Source: DAIRET01 sp036795455
GTDB lineage: Bacteria; Bacteroidota; Ignavibacteria; Ignavibacteriales; Ignavibacteriaceae
Reading direction: 5' to 3'
DNA: 27,653 nt
Assembly (NCBI GenBank): GCA_036795455.1
Contig: DAIRET010000016.1
Span: 1 to 27,653, forward strand
Shown here: positions 1-8,393 of the stretch, piece by piece
Position numbering within the stretch: position 1 is the first letter of the stretch
Layout of the letters: each line of letters begins with the position of its first letter
Notes under the pieces: generated by a model
Database searches by the model: none
What the model saw: only the letters and a program-made list of their open reading frames with translations
What the model was told of the DNA's origin: nothing
Made by a program: the position numbers and the translations under genes

Positions 1-941
1 ACAAGCGGGTTTGAGATGGATGTTGCTATTTCCACTCTCCCTTTACCACTCAATGAAAGTACGGATTGCCAGTTTCCGCCGGAGTTTGTTGATAGTTTGA
101 TATCAGCTTGGTTAAACAACCCGAATGCAGCATATATTCTTGACGGGTTGGAATATGCAATTTCAATATCCGTACAATGAACGTCCGATCCGGAAGAGGT
201 TAATACCGCATTAAAAGAGCCACCGCCGTCAACAGATTTGAACAATCCTTTTCTTGTACCAGCCCAGAGAGTATTATTCGTATTATCAATCATCAGTTTA
301 TTTACGTAATAAAAATTACTGTTTTTTGTTGATGCAAGCTGAGTCCATGTAGTGCCGCCGTTTGTAGTTTTGAAAATTCCTTCTCCGCGAACTGCATCAT
401 AGTTGAAAAAGCCTTCGCCGGTTCCGGCATAAATAATATTCGGGTTTGTAGGGTCCATAACCATAGCGCATACTGCAAGGTTTTCCATATCATCCTTTAA
501 TGGAAACCAACCGCTTCCGCCGTTTGTAGTCTTCCATACGCCTCCGCTAACCGCACCGATGTAAATAATACTTGAGTTTGTCGGATGAACCAGAATGCTT
601 CTTATTCGTCCACCAATATTTCCGGGACCAAGTTGAGTCCAACTTAAAGCCGCGGGATTGCTTTCAAGGTTAATATCGGTATTATACTTTGTAATATGTT
701 CAATTGCTTTCTCGCGCCAATCTACAGGAATGTAACCAAGCGGATAAGCTCTTTGCTCGTAATACCATTGCATTGCTTTGTCGGGAAAGCCGTACGATGG
801 TTTTTTATTCTTCTTCTGTTCGATTTTCCAGTTTACATAGTCGTTCATTGTAAATTCTTTTTCGGCACTCACTCCACCGAAAAAGAAAACAAACGCCGCA
901 ATAAAAGCTGGAATTGAAAACAGTAAAAATATTTTTTTCAT
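1..941 (-). CDS. Secreted Asp-box beta-propeller (sortilin/VPS10-like) protein, C-terminus outside the window
   Basis: The reading frame stays open from an ATG at 941 to the left edge, giving 313 codons without a stop; the 3' end is missing. An AGAGGT Shine-Dalgarno sits just before the ATG. The product begins with a signal peptide (MKKIFLLFSIPAFIAAFVFF), so it is exported. From about residue 100 it shows repeated Asp-box motifs (TTNGGSGW, TTNGGTTW, SVDGGGSF, STNSGGNW) alternating with stretches like HPTNSSIIYIGAVSGGVWKT, the pattern of sortilin/VPS10 or BNR-type beta-propellers. Such proteins in this lineage usually end in a T9SS sorting domain, which cannot be seen here. It lies 22 nt downstream of the lipoprotein gene and is probably co-transcribed with it. 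The ligand or substrate is unknown; propellers of this type more often bind than catalyse, so no enzyme activity is claimed. Confidence 0.82.
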   Translation of the reverse strand, partial: MKKIFLLFSIPAFIAAFVFFFGGVSAEKEFTMNDYVNWKIEQKKNKKPSYGFPDKAMQWYYEQRAYPLGYIPVDWREKAIEHITKYNTDINLESNPAALSWTQLGPGNIGGRIRSILVHPTNSSIIYIGAVSGGVWKTTNGGSGWFPLKDDMENLAVCAMVMDPTNPNIIYAGTGEGFFNYDAVRGEGIFKTTNGGTTWTQLASTKNSNFYYVNKLMIDNTNNTLWAGTRKGLFKSVDGGGSFNAVLTSSGSDVHCTDIEIAYSNPSRIYAAFGLFNQADIKLSTNSGGNWQSVLSLSGKGRVEIATSISNPL

Positions 942-963
942 TATCTACCTCTCATTTTCTTAT

Positions 964-1401
964 TCAATCTAAAATTTCTTGAATGTACCAGTTAAGGTCT
1001 TTTCCCATTGATATAACGGCTTTTATCTTGTCGCCGCCCTTTTTTGTCAATAGTGATTTAAGCCCTTTGTTTTTATCGTTATCCGGCAGGCTCCCGGAAT
1101 CATCAACAACAAAAGCCGGTGTTAAAATATAAACGCTTGATGCCGTTGCAATACTCGGGTATGCATCGGTGGCTTCAACCTTTAACACTTTTGCTTTTAT
1201 GATGAAGTCGCTGTCTGTATTGGTATATTTTTCAATAATCTCCGCTTCAACAATTGATTTGTTGATTTGAACGGTTTGAGCCGCAGACAGGGGTGTCCGG
1301 GTTTCGGTTGCAAGTTCATTTTTCTCTTCGGTCTTTACGCTACATGCAAATGAAGAGAGTAAAAGAAATCCTCCAACCACGGAATTAACGACAAAATTCA
1401 T
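964..1401 (-). CDS. Small predicted lipoprotein of unknown function
   Basis: A 145-residue product with an N-terminal hydrophobic stretch and a lipobox LSSFAC (Cys20 in this numbering), so it should be lipid-anchored after signal peptidase II cleavage. The frame also has an ATG at 1413, but GAGGTG lies between the two ATGs and fits as ribosome binding site for the one at 1401, which I therefore chose. The mature part has a short charged linker (KTEEKNELATETRT), then mixed beta-rich sequence ending in GKDLNWYIQEILD. I recognise no domain. It is first in a probable two-gene operon with the propeller protein 22 nt downstream and is divergent from glnE. It might be an assembly or anchoring partner of that exported protein, but this is only inferred from adjacency. 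Confidence 0.75.
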   Translation of the reverse strand: MNFVVNSVVGGFLLLSSFACSVKTEEKNELATETRTPLSAAQTVQINKSIVEAEIIEKYTNTDSDFIIKAKVLKVEATDAYPSIATASSVYILTPAFVVDDSGSLPDNDKNKGLKSLLTKKGGDKIKAVISMGKDLNWYIQEILD

Positions 1402-1553
1402 TTCACCTCGCATTAATTGAATTATTTTCGTCTATTTTTTTGTGTGCTATGTTTTAATTTTACGGTTCAATATAAAAATTCTTTTCAAAGAAAAGAAGAC
1501 TATTTATTCAACATTGTGTCGATTGTCATATGATTCTATTAAACGAAAGGTAG

Positions 1554-4367
1554 ATGAAAAGAAAAAAAAGCAAAATACAGTTTTCTAAAGATTTTTTGGA
1601 CAAACTAACTGGATATACCGCCGGGTATCTTTTACCCGGTGAATTCAACAGACTGCTCTTGCTCTTCAGCAAGGAGACGGAATCCGGTTATTTCACTTTC
1701 GGTTCGGAATCAAATCTACTTCGTATCATTTCTGCAATGTATGATAAAGTTCACTTTCTTAAAGAATGCCTTGTTTATCCTCACTATATTGAAATCCTGT
1801 TTTCAATTGCCGTTAACAGCAACTACCTTACGGATGTGATTGTCAGGAATCCCGAATACCTTTTGTGGTTACTAAATACAAAGAAGCTAAAAACCGCTTT
1901 GGAGAAAAAACAGTTTCAAAAAGAACTGGAAACAACAATCGGCTCATTTAAAACATTTGAAGCAAAAGTAAGAACTGTAAAATCAATAAAAAGAAAAGAA
2001 GTTCTGGCAATCGGAGTAAAGGACATTCTTGGATTAGCAAATCTTGATTCTACAGTAAAGGAACTGTCGATTCTTGCAGAATGCTTATCGGAAAAACTTT
2101 TTGAAATTTGTTACCAGTACGTTTTAGATAAACACGGCATTACAAAAACACCAAGGAAATATGCCGTTGTTTCTCTTGGAAAACTCGGCGGGCGGGAATT
2201 AAATTATAGTTCCGATATTGACCTGCTGGTTTTCTTCGATAAGAATACAAAAATAAACAACAAAGAATATTACGAGATTTTAACCGAAGCAATTCATTTG
2301 TTTATCAAAACCGCCTCGGAGCCCGATGAGAGCGGATACCTATATAGGGTAGATTTCCGGTTGAGACCGGATGGAAAAAATTCTCCGCTCTGCCGTACGA
2401 TTTCAGACTATCTCCGTTATTACGAATCCAAAGGAGAGGACTGGGAAAGACAAATGTTAATAAAAGCCAATTTCCTTTGCGGCAGCAAAAAGTTATACGA
2501 TGAATTTATACAATATCTTTCTCCGTTTATTTATCCATCAGCATTTTTAATCTCTCCCGTGGAACAGATAAAAAAACTACGATATGCGGTATTACGGAAT
2601 TTAACCGACGACAGAGATATTAAACATGCTTCCGGGGGTATACGCGACATAGAGTTCCCGGTTCAAGCGTTGCAGCTTATAAACGGTGGTAGTGATAAAT
2701 CACTGAGAACAGGCAATACGCTGGAGGCATTAAAAAAACTTAATAGCGCTGAAATTATTTCAAACGAAGAATTAAATGAATTGACGGATGCTTATATCTT
2801 TTTCCGAAAGATAGAGCATTATCTTCAGCTAATGAACGACACACAGACACACTCTGTGCCGGCAGAAGGCGAACTTGCAGAAAAGCTCGCGCGTTATTTA
2901 AACTTTCAGTCAGCAGCTTCATTTAACTTGTGTGTTTGTACAACACGGCAAAATGTAAAAGACTTTTACATTTCCGTAATAGGCGGTGATGATATAAACA
3001 GAGAAAAGACTGCGTTTTCTCAAATCAATTTTTCCGACATAAAGAAAGCAGAAAAAAATTTTCTTTTCTTAAAAAAAGGAGAGGGACTTTTTGAACAGAA
3101 GGGATTTGATGCCAGAGCGATCTCTTCATTTTCTAAAATTGAAATAGAGCTGTTAACCTATCTGAAACATAGTTCCGCGCCGGATAAAGTATTGGTTAAT
3201 TTTGTGCGTGTAATGAAGCAGTCTAAATTTCCGTCAATCTGGTATGAGGAATTTTCTAACAAAAAACTGTTCTCGTCATTTTTAAAAACGTGCGAGTTTT
3301 CTCAAAAAGCTATCGACTTATTTGCAGAAGATTCTTTATTACGTGAATCATTTTTATCAAAAAGTGTGTATAAAAAAATCAACCCGGAACTTGAAATTCA
3401 TCTTCCCGTGAAGCAAATCCTTTTCAGACTTCTTTACCGGTTTACAGCGGAAGAAATATCGGTTAGGGAAGTATCGTCGGTATTAAGTAGTTTTTTACAG
3501 TTAAAAACATCCTCGACAATAGAAAAATTTGTTGAGAGTGAATTCATTGGTTTGAATTATTTTTCTGCATCGCTTGGCAGTATTGCATGGGAGCAGGCAT
3601 CATTTAATTCCGATGTTGATTTGATTTTTGTGTCTGAAAACAGCGGTCATTATCCGGATATTCAAAAGAAATTTTTTGAATTGATTAATCTGATAAAAAG
3701 TGAGATTGCCCCGGCAGGTGTGGATTGCCGCCTTAGACCTGAAGGTAGAACAAGTTTAATTATTTGGGATATTAACGCATATGAACAGTATCTTGAAAAA
3801 AGAATTCGAACTTGGGAACTGCAGGCTTTGTGTAAAATTAAATTTGTTTCGGGGAATAAAAAACTATTCAAAAAATTTACATCTCTGGTCGGCAATAGAA
3901 TTGAAAAAGAATCCAAACCGAGTTTAAAAAAGGAGATTAAAGCAATGAGGGAGAAGCTGTCCGAACATGCTCTAATATTGCCGGGTAAAAGTTTTAATTT
4001 AAAAAAGAGCAGTGGTGGATTGTCGGACATAGATTTCATTTTACAGTTTTTGATTTTATCTAATCATAATTTTTACAATCTTTGCATAGGTAAAAAGTAT
4101 TTTAGTTTGTTAAAACTTCTTGATAGACTTTATGCCGGTTTCGGGAACGACTATGAAAGACTTGTTGAAAATTATTTATTTTTGAAAAACCTGGAAATGA
4201 CCATACAAAACACTTTAAATCTTTCTTCACCGGTGCTGCCGGCGGACGATTTTAAGTTAAAACAAGTTTTTAATGCAATGAGTTTTAACGATAGAGTTTC
4301 TTTCGAGAAGAAGCTGAACGATGTAATTAAATCAAACATTCAATTATTCAATAAGTACTTGAGTTGA
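1554..4367 (+). CDS. glnE: Bifunctional glutamine synthetase adenylyltransferase/deadenylase
   Basis: GlnE adds AMP to, and removes it from, a conserved tyrosine of glutamine synthetase, tuning nitrogen assimilation under control of PII. The 937 residues match the usual length of about 950 and the duplicated architecture. The N-terminal nucleotidyltransferase domain has SLGKLGGRELNYSSDID (residues 207-223, metal-binding Asp221 and Asp223), FRLRPDG at 268-274 and GGIRDIEF at 361-368. The C-terminal copy has SDVDLIF (Asp687, Asp689), CRLRPEG at 725-731 and GGLSDIDF at 821-828. The glycine loop of the second copy is degraded: LGSIAWEQ (674-681) replaces LGKLGGRE. In the E. coli enzyme the N-terminal domain removes and the C-terminal domain adds AMP. 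The start is an ATG preceded closely by AAAGGTAG. The DUF2723 gene begins 2 nt after the stop. No glutamine synthetase or PII gene is present in the window. Confidence 0.93.
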   Translation: MKRKKSKIQFSKDFLDKLTGYTAGYLLPGEFNRLLLLFSKETESGYFTFGSESNLLRIISAMYDKVHFLKECLVYPHYIEILFSIAVNSNYLTDVIVRNPEYLLWLLNTKKLKTALEKKQFQKELETTIGSFKTFEAKVRTVKSIKRKEVLAIGVKDILGLANLDSTVKELSILAECLSEKLFEICYQYVLDKHGITKTPRKYAVVSLGKLGGRELNYSSDIDLLVFFDKNTKINNKEYYEILTEAIHLFIKTASEPDESGYLYRVDFRLRPDGKNSPLCRTISDYLRYYESKGEDWERQMLIKANFLCGSKKLYDEFIQYLSPFIYPSAFLISPVEQIKKLRYAVLRNLTDDRDIKHASGGIRDIEFPVQALQLINGGSDKSLRTGNTLEALKKLNSAEIISNEELNELTDAYIFFRKIEHYLQLMNDTQTHSVPAEGELAEKLARYLNFQSAASFNLCVCTTRQNVKDFYISVIGGDDINREKTAFSQINFSDIKKAEKNFLFLKKGEGLFEQKGFDARAISSFSKIEIELLTYLKHSSAPDKVLVNFVRVMKQSKFPSIWYEEFSNKKLFSSFLKTCEFSQKAIDLFAEDSLLRESFLSKSVYKKINPELEIHLPVKQILFRLLYRFTAEEISVREVSSVLSSFLQLKTSSTIEKFVESEFIGLNYFSASLGSIAWEQASFNSDVDLIFVSENSGHYPDIQKKFFELINLIKSEIAPAGVDCRLRPEGRTSLIIWDINAYEQYLEKRIRTWELQALCKIKFVSGNKKLFKKFTSLVGNRIEKESKPSLKKEIKAMREKLSEHALILPGKSFNLKKSSGGLSDIDFILQFLILSNHNFYNLCIGKKYFSLLKLLDRLYAGFGNDYERLVENYLFLKNLEMTIQNTLNLSSPVLPADDFKLKQVFNAMSFNDRVSFEKKLNDVIKSNIQLFNKYLS

Positions 4368-4369
4368 TT

Positions 4370-6313
4370 ATGACAATTATTAAAAGGTTATCCGGGCTGA
4401 TAGTCGGAGTTATAAGTTTTATTGTTTATATGTTTACAATCGCTCCGTCTGTTATCCAGATTGACCCGGGCGAATTAGCGGCAGCACAAGCTCTGCCGGG
4501 GATTGCTCATCCATCGGGTTACCCGCTTTTTACAGTAATAGGTTATTTGTTTAGTTTAATTCCGCTGCCGTTTACCACAATTTTTAAGATGAATCTTTTA
4601 GCCGCATTATGGTGTAGTGCGGGAGTTGCTGTTTTTGTTTATACAGTAGAACTAATTCTGGATAATCTCGACAAATTTGCTTCTCCTGTTAAAAGTCAAA
4701 CTAAATCGCCAAAGGGAAAAAAGAAAGAACAAAAAGAGCCGGCAAAAGAATCGGCGGCTACAATTGAAATCCCGGATTTGAAAAAATATTTAACGGCCTC
4801 TGCTTCGGGATTTGTATTGGCGTTCAGTAAAACATACTGGTTTCAAAGCACTTCGGTTGAAGTATACTCGCTCCATTCTTTGATGATTATAATTACAATC
4901 TACTTCCTCGTTAAAGCATTCATCGCCGCCGAAAACGAATTCAGAAACTGGTACTTTTTTTCAATAGCGTTAGCACTCAGTTTCGGAAATCACATGACAA
5001 CTATGTTGATTTTACCGGCAACAGCATATCTATTTTTCTTGAAATATAAATTCAGAGTAGATTCATTTAAGAAAATAGGAAAGATGCTTCTTGTTTTTTT
5101 CCCGGTTCTTGCTGCCATATATTCTTATCTGCCTTTGAGAGCGGCTCATAATCCGTTGCTAAATTGGGGTAACCCGGTAGATATGGAAAGAATCCTCCGC
5201 CATGTTTCAGGCAAACAATACCAGGTTTGGATTTTCTCTTCTTTTGATTCGGCTAAGAAGCAACTGAACTATTTTGTATCAAACTTACCACAGGAGTTCA
5301 GCGTTGCTTTAATTTTGGTTTTAATAGGGTTTGCAACTCTATTCTTTACGTCCAAAAGATTGTTTACGTTTATTCTGATTGCCTTTATAACTACGGTTTT
5401 TTATTCAATTAATTATGACATTTCGGACATAGACGCGTACTTTTTACTTGCGTACGTGTGCATGGCTTTCTTTTCAGCTTTCGGAATACTGAAAGTTTTT
5501 CAGATGCTTAAAGATGTTAAACTAAAATATACTTTACCAGTCAGCCTTGTCGTAATTTTGGTTTTTTTCCAGGGCTTTTTGACGATAAACAAAGTATCAC
5601 AAACCGGGAATTATATTTTTGAAGACTATACAAAAGCGGCGCTTAACTCGGTTGAAAAAAATGCAATAATATTTACTTATCAATGGGATTATTTTATTTC
5701 TCCTTCTTACTACTTTCAGTTTGTAGACGGAATAAGAAAAGATGTTAAAATTGTTGATAAAGAACTACTTCGAAGGTCGTGGTATTACAACCAACTTAAT
5801 ACAACTTTCCCGGGAATTACAGATGGCATTAAACCTATGATAGATCAGTTTCTTGAAGCTCTCAAGCCTTTTGAAAGGGGGGAGGAATTCAATTCCCAAC
5901 TGCTTGAAAATCTTTATAGAAGAATAATGACCGAGCTAATAACGACAAATATTGACAAACACGATTTTTATATTGCTGTAGAATTGGTTTCAAACGAAAT
6001 GCAAAAGGGCGAATTTGTTTTACCGCAGGGATATACTCTTGTACCGGACGTGTTTTTCTACCGCGTTGTAAAGGGAAACGGTGAAGAATATATTCCGGCA
6101 GAAGACCCCGACTATGAAATACGAATACCGGCAAAGAAAAACTACTATATTGATTTTATAAAAAATGTTTGCGGTTGGATGCTTGTTAAGCGTGCTCTTT
6201 ACGAGATGCAGTTTGATAACGTCTCGCGTGCAAAAGTATACATTAAAAAACTGAAACAAAATTTCCCCGACCATCAAATTCCGAAAGGATTAGCGGAAGT
6301 AATTGAAAAGTAA
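4370..6313 (+). CDS. DUF2723 (TMEM260-like) integral membrane glycosyltransferase family protein
   Basis: A 647-residue polytopic membrane protein. The N-terminus carries the signature of the DUF2723 family (PF11028): DPGE at residues 32-35 after the first membrane segment, then IAHPSGYPLF at 45-54; SFGNHMTT further on is also typical. The acidic pair in the first external loop is the expected catalytic or metal site of GT-C type enzymes that use lipid-linked sugar donors; the human relative TMEM260 is a protein O-mannosyltransferase. A Lys-rich, low-complexity cytoplasmic loop (about residues 98-130, including KGKKKEQKEP) separates the first helices from the rest. After about ten helices there is a soluble C-terminal part of some 220 residues ending in a TPR-like helical stretch. 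The ATG at 4370, 2 nt after the glnE stop, is preferred to the in-frame TTG at 4364; translation is probably coupled. The acceptor substrate is unknown. Confidence 0.85.
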   Translation: MTIIKRLSGLIVGVISFIVYMFTIAPSVIQIDPGELAAAQALPGIAHPSGYPLFTVIGYLFSLIPLPFTTIFKMNLLAALWCSAGVAVFVYTVELILDNLDKFASPVKSQTKSPKGKKKEQKEPAKESAATIEIPDLKKYLTASASGFVLAFSKTYWFQSTSVEVYSLHSLMIIITIYFLVKAFIAAENEFRNWYFFSIALALSFGNHMTTMLILPATAYLFFLKYKFRVDSFKKIGKMLLVFFPVLAAIYSYLPLRAAHNPLLNWGNPVDMERILRHVSGKQYQVWIFSSFDSAKKQLNYFVSNLPQEFSVALILVLIGFATLFFTSKRLFTFILIAFITTVFYSINYDISDIDAYFLLAYVCMAFFSAFGILKVFQMLKDVKLKYTLPVSLVVILVFFQGFLTINKVSQTGNYIFEDYTKAALNSVEKNAIIFTYQWDYFISPSYYFQFVDGIRKDVKIVDKELLRRSWYYNQLNTTFPGITDGIKPMIDQFLEALKPFERGEEFNSQLLENLYRRIMTELITTNIDKHDFYIAVELVSNEMQKGEFVLPQGYTLVPDVFFYRVVKGNGEEYIPAEDPDYEIRIPAKKNYYIDFIKNVCGWMLVKRALYEMQFDNVSRAKVYIKKLKQNFPDHQIPKGLAEVIEK

Positions 6314-6413
6314 TTTTCATATGATGGGAAACAAGCGGGCAAAACGACAACTATTTTGTTACTTGTTTTTTGGATAAATTGAACACAGTATTAAAAATTT
6401 TTAGGGATATTAA

Positions 6414-7919
6414 TTGGAACAATCAGAAGTCAAACAAATTGATACTAACTTAAAGGAACTCTCGTCAGAGATTAATTATTCATCCGGTGAAGCAGCAATT
6501 ATACTTGCTGCGGGACACGGTAAAAGAATTAAATCGAAGAAATCGAAAATGCTTCACAGCATATGGGGTGTTCCATCGGTAGAGCGGGTGCATAATGCTT
6601 GTACAAAAGGATTGCCCGGCACTAACACAATTATTGTCGTCGGCATAAAAGCCGTTGATGTAATGAAAGTAATCGGCAAAAGAGAAAACAATGTCTTTGC
6701 ATATCAAGCTGAACAAAAAGGGACGGGACATGCAGTTCAAATCGGTCTTGATAAAATTGATCCCCAAAAATTCAAAGGAACGATTTATGTTCTGCCTGGC
6801 GATATGGGATTAATGAATGCTGAAACAATTAAAACCTTCGGAGAAAAGTTTAAATCATCCGGTGCCGATATGATGGTTTTAACCGGAATGTATGACGGTC
6901 CGGTTGAGCATAATTCTTACGGAAGAATTATTCGTGTAAAAGACTTTGATAAAGAAGGAAAACCTTCCGGGCTGGATGCAGGAAAAGTAATAGAAATCAT
7001 TGAGCATAAAGATATTCTTGCACTTAACGGTGGAAAAATTTATACGACCGTTTATAAAGGGAGAAAATATGAGTTCACGCAAAGGGAACTTCTTGATAAC
7101 CGGGAATATAATTCGGGTGTTTATGCATTTAACTATCAAAAATTGATTGAACTTGTTTATAACATTTCAAGCGACAATGCGCAGAATGAAATCTATATTA
7201 CCGACCTAATCTCGCTTTTCAATAAAAACAACTACTTTGTTGATGCATATAATACCAAAGACCAGCACGTGGTAATGGGTTTTAATGATAAGTCCGTTCT
7301 CAAAGAAATGGAAAAAGTTTTTGCCCATAAAGTGTATGACCGTTTAAGGAATTTAATAGAAATAGATGACCCGGACGATTTCTTCATTGATGAGTCGGTT
7401 GTGGAACACATCCTTGAACTGGACAAACAAAATATTCCCCTTGATATTCGTATCGGCAAAGGAGTTTATATCGGGAAAGGAGTAAGGCTGAATTACAATA
7501 TCCATCTAAAGAAAAATGTTTTTGTTGACGGTAATGTTATTTTCGGGAAGAATGTAACTGTGTGGGAGAACGCTTTGTTGTCTTGCTTTCCCGGACAAAA
7601 GTTTGTTATCGGTAATAGTGTTGAAATATTATGGGGAGACATTATTAAGGGGAACATAATAATAGGAGATAAATCGAAAATAGAATCCAGTGTAAACATG
7701 ACCGGGAGCGATGAATTTCCTCTAAGGATCGGCAAAGGGGTTCTTATTAAAGGAACAAGTTATATATTCGGGTCAATAATTGAAGATAACGTTTACATTG
7801 AACACAGCGTGATTATCAAGAAGAAAGTTAATCGCCTTGTAAAGAGAAACGGCGAGATTCAGCGAGTAAGATTTTTCCTCCCCATGCCCTCCGGCATTGA
7901 TGCGATAGATGATCTTTAA
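6414..7919 (+). CDS. GlmU-like sugar-1-phosphate nucleotidylyltransferase with left-handed beta-helix tail
   Basis: A 501-residue protein whose N-terminal half matches the uridylyltransferase domain of GlmU: LAAGHGKRIK (31-40) with Lys45, QAEQKGTGHA (98-107), PGD (128-130), EYNSGVYAF and NAQNEIYITDL. This predicts transfer of UMP from UTP to a sugar-1-phosphate, most likely GlcNAc-1-phosphate. The C-terminal third consists of hexapeptide repeats (IRIGKGVYIGKGVRL and similar) forming a left-handed beta-helix, but I do not see the NHLSYIGD-type acetyltransferase motif of true GlmU, so acetyltransferase activity is doubtful. The start is TTG at 6414, supported by AGGGAT about 7 nt upstream and by the lack of any ATG before the nucleotide-binding loop. 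It may supply activated sugar for envelope synthesis; the upstream neighbour is a membrane glycosyltransferase, 100 nt away. Confidence 0.85.
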   Translation: MEQSEVKQIDTNLKELSSEINYSSGEAAIILAAGHGKRIKSKKSKMLHSIWGVPSVERVHNACTKGLPGTNTIIVVGIKAVDVMKVIGKRENNVFAYQAEQKGTGHAVQIGLDKIDPQKFKGTIYVLPGDMGLMNAETIKTFGEKFKSSGADMMVLTGMYDGPVEHNSYGRIIRVKDFDKEGKPSGLDAGKVIEIIEHKDILALNGGKIYTTVYKGRKYEFTQRELLDNREYNSGVYAFNYQKLIELVYNISSDNAQNEIYITDLISLFNKNNYFVDAYNTKDQHVVMGFNDKSVLKEMEKVFAHKVYDRLRNLIEIDDPDDFFIDESVVEHILELDKQNIPLDIRIGKGVYIGKGVRLNYNIHLKKNVFVDGNVIFGKNVTVWENALLSCFPGQKFVIGNSVEILWGDIIKGNIIIGDKSKIESSVNMTGSDEFPLRIGKGVLIKGTSYIFGSIIEDNVYIEHSVIIKKKVNRLVKRNGEIQRVRFFLPMPSGIDAIDDL

Positions 7920-7926
7920 AATGTAA

Positions 7927-7952
7927 AAAGAGGCTTTAACCAAAGCCTCTTT
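7927..7952. terminator. Bidirectional hairpin terminator between the GlmU-like gene and rpsT
   Basis: A perfect 11-bp stem, AAAGAGGCTTT (7927-7937) and AAAGCCTCTTT (7942-7952), with an AACC loop. It lies 7 nt after the plus-strand stop and 11 nt after the rpsT stop. On the minus strand the stem runs into five T residues, a good Rho-independent terminator; on the plus strand the T tract is shorter (CTCTTTCGTT). It sits exactly between two convergent genes. Confidence 0.88.
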
Positions 7953-7963
7953 CGTTATCTAAA

Positions 7964-8236
7964 CTATTTTTTTTCGGTAGCTTCAGTAAGAGAATTCACG
8001 TGCTTCGTCATAGAAGATTTTCTTCTTGAAGCAGTATTCTTGTGGATTCTTCCTTTGCTTGCGGTTTTATCTGCAAACGCAACAGCTTCTTTGTAAAGTT
8101 TTTCTGCTTCGGCTTTATTTTCCGAATCCATTACCTTTTTTGTTAAAGTCTTCAACTTGGAAATTGAAGATTTATTTGCTGCTCTTTTTTTCGCATTAGT
8201 AAGAATTCTCTTTTTTGCTGATTTATGATGAGCCAT
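7964..8236 (-). CDS. rpsT: 30S ribosomal protein S20
   Basis: A 90-residue, very basic and helical protein with the standard S20 start (MAHHKSAKKRILTNAKKRAANKS) and the conserved KGRIHKNTASRRKS segment near the C-terminus. S20 is a primary binder of 16S rRNA in the small subunit body. Length and composition are normal. The ATG follows AAAGGA at a proper distance. A Bacteroidota-type promoter lies upstream (8284-8314) and a strong hairpin terminator directly follows the stop, so it is expected to be a single-gene transcription unit. The gene is convergent with the GlmU-like gene. I see no regulatory structure in the short 5' leader. Confidence 0.97.
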   Translation of the reverse strand: MAHHKSAKKRILTNAKKRAANKSSISKLKTLTKKVMDSENKAEAEKLYKEAVAFADKTASKGRIHKNTASRRKSSMTKHVNSLTEATEKK

Positions 8237-8283
8237 TTTTTGTCCTTTTAACCTACATAACTAATTATTTCAAAATAAGTTGA

Positions 8284-8314
8284 CAAATATATCAATTATT
8301 TTTCAGATGTCAAA
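8284..8314 (-). promoter_or_regulatory. Bacteroidota-type promoter of rpsT
   Basis: Read on the minus strand, TTTG (8314-8311) is followed after exactly 19 bases by TATATTTG (8291-8284). This matches the Bacteroidota sigma-A consensus of a -33 TTTG and a -7 TAnnTTTG. The -7 box ends 47 nt before the rpsT start codon. The -33 box shares bases with the T run that ends the terminator of the upstream peptidase gene. Confidence 0.65.
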
Positions 8315-8349
8315 AAGAATAACCCGGCGGAAATACCGGGTTATTCTTT
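8314..8349 (-). terminator. Rho-independent terminator of the M3 peptidase gene
   Basis: A perfect 14-bp stem (8314-8327 with 8336-8349; core AATAACCCGG/CCGGGTTATT) and an 8-base loop. On the minus strand it is followed by a T run and then the rpsT promoter. It lies about 45 nt after the stop of the peptidase gene. A second small hairpin, CCGCCT/AGGCGG at 8376-8393, directly abuts that stop codon. Confidence 0.85.
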
Positions 8350-8393
8350 GAAATTCAATTAAAAAGTGGGGAGTTCCGCCTCATTATAGGCGG

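Noticed and set aside
302..493. Short minus-strand frame over the left propeller gene
   Set aside because: It is a shadow in another frame of the Asp-box protein that is open from 941 to the edge and has the signal peptide and repeats.
4364..4369. TTG start of the DUF2723 protein overlapping glnE
   Set aside because: The ATG two codons later, just after the glnE stop, opens the typical family N-terminus.
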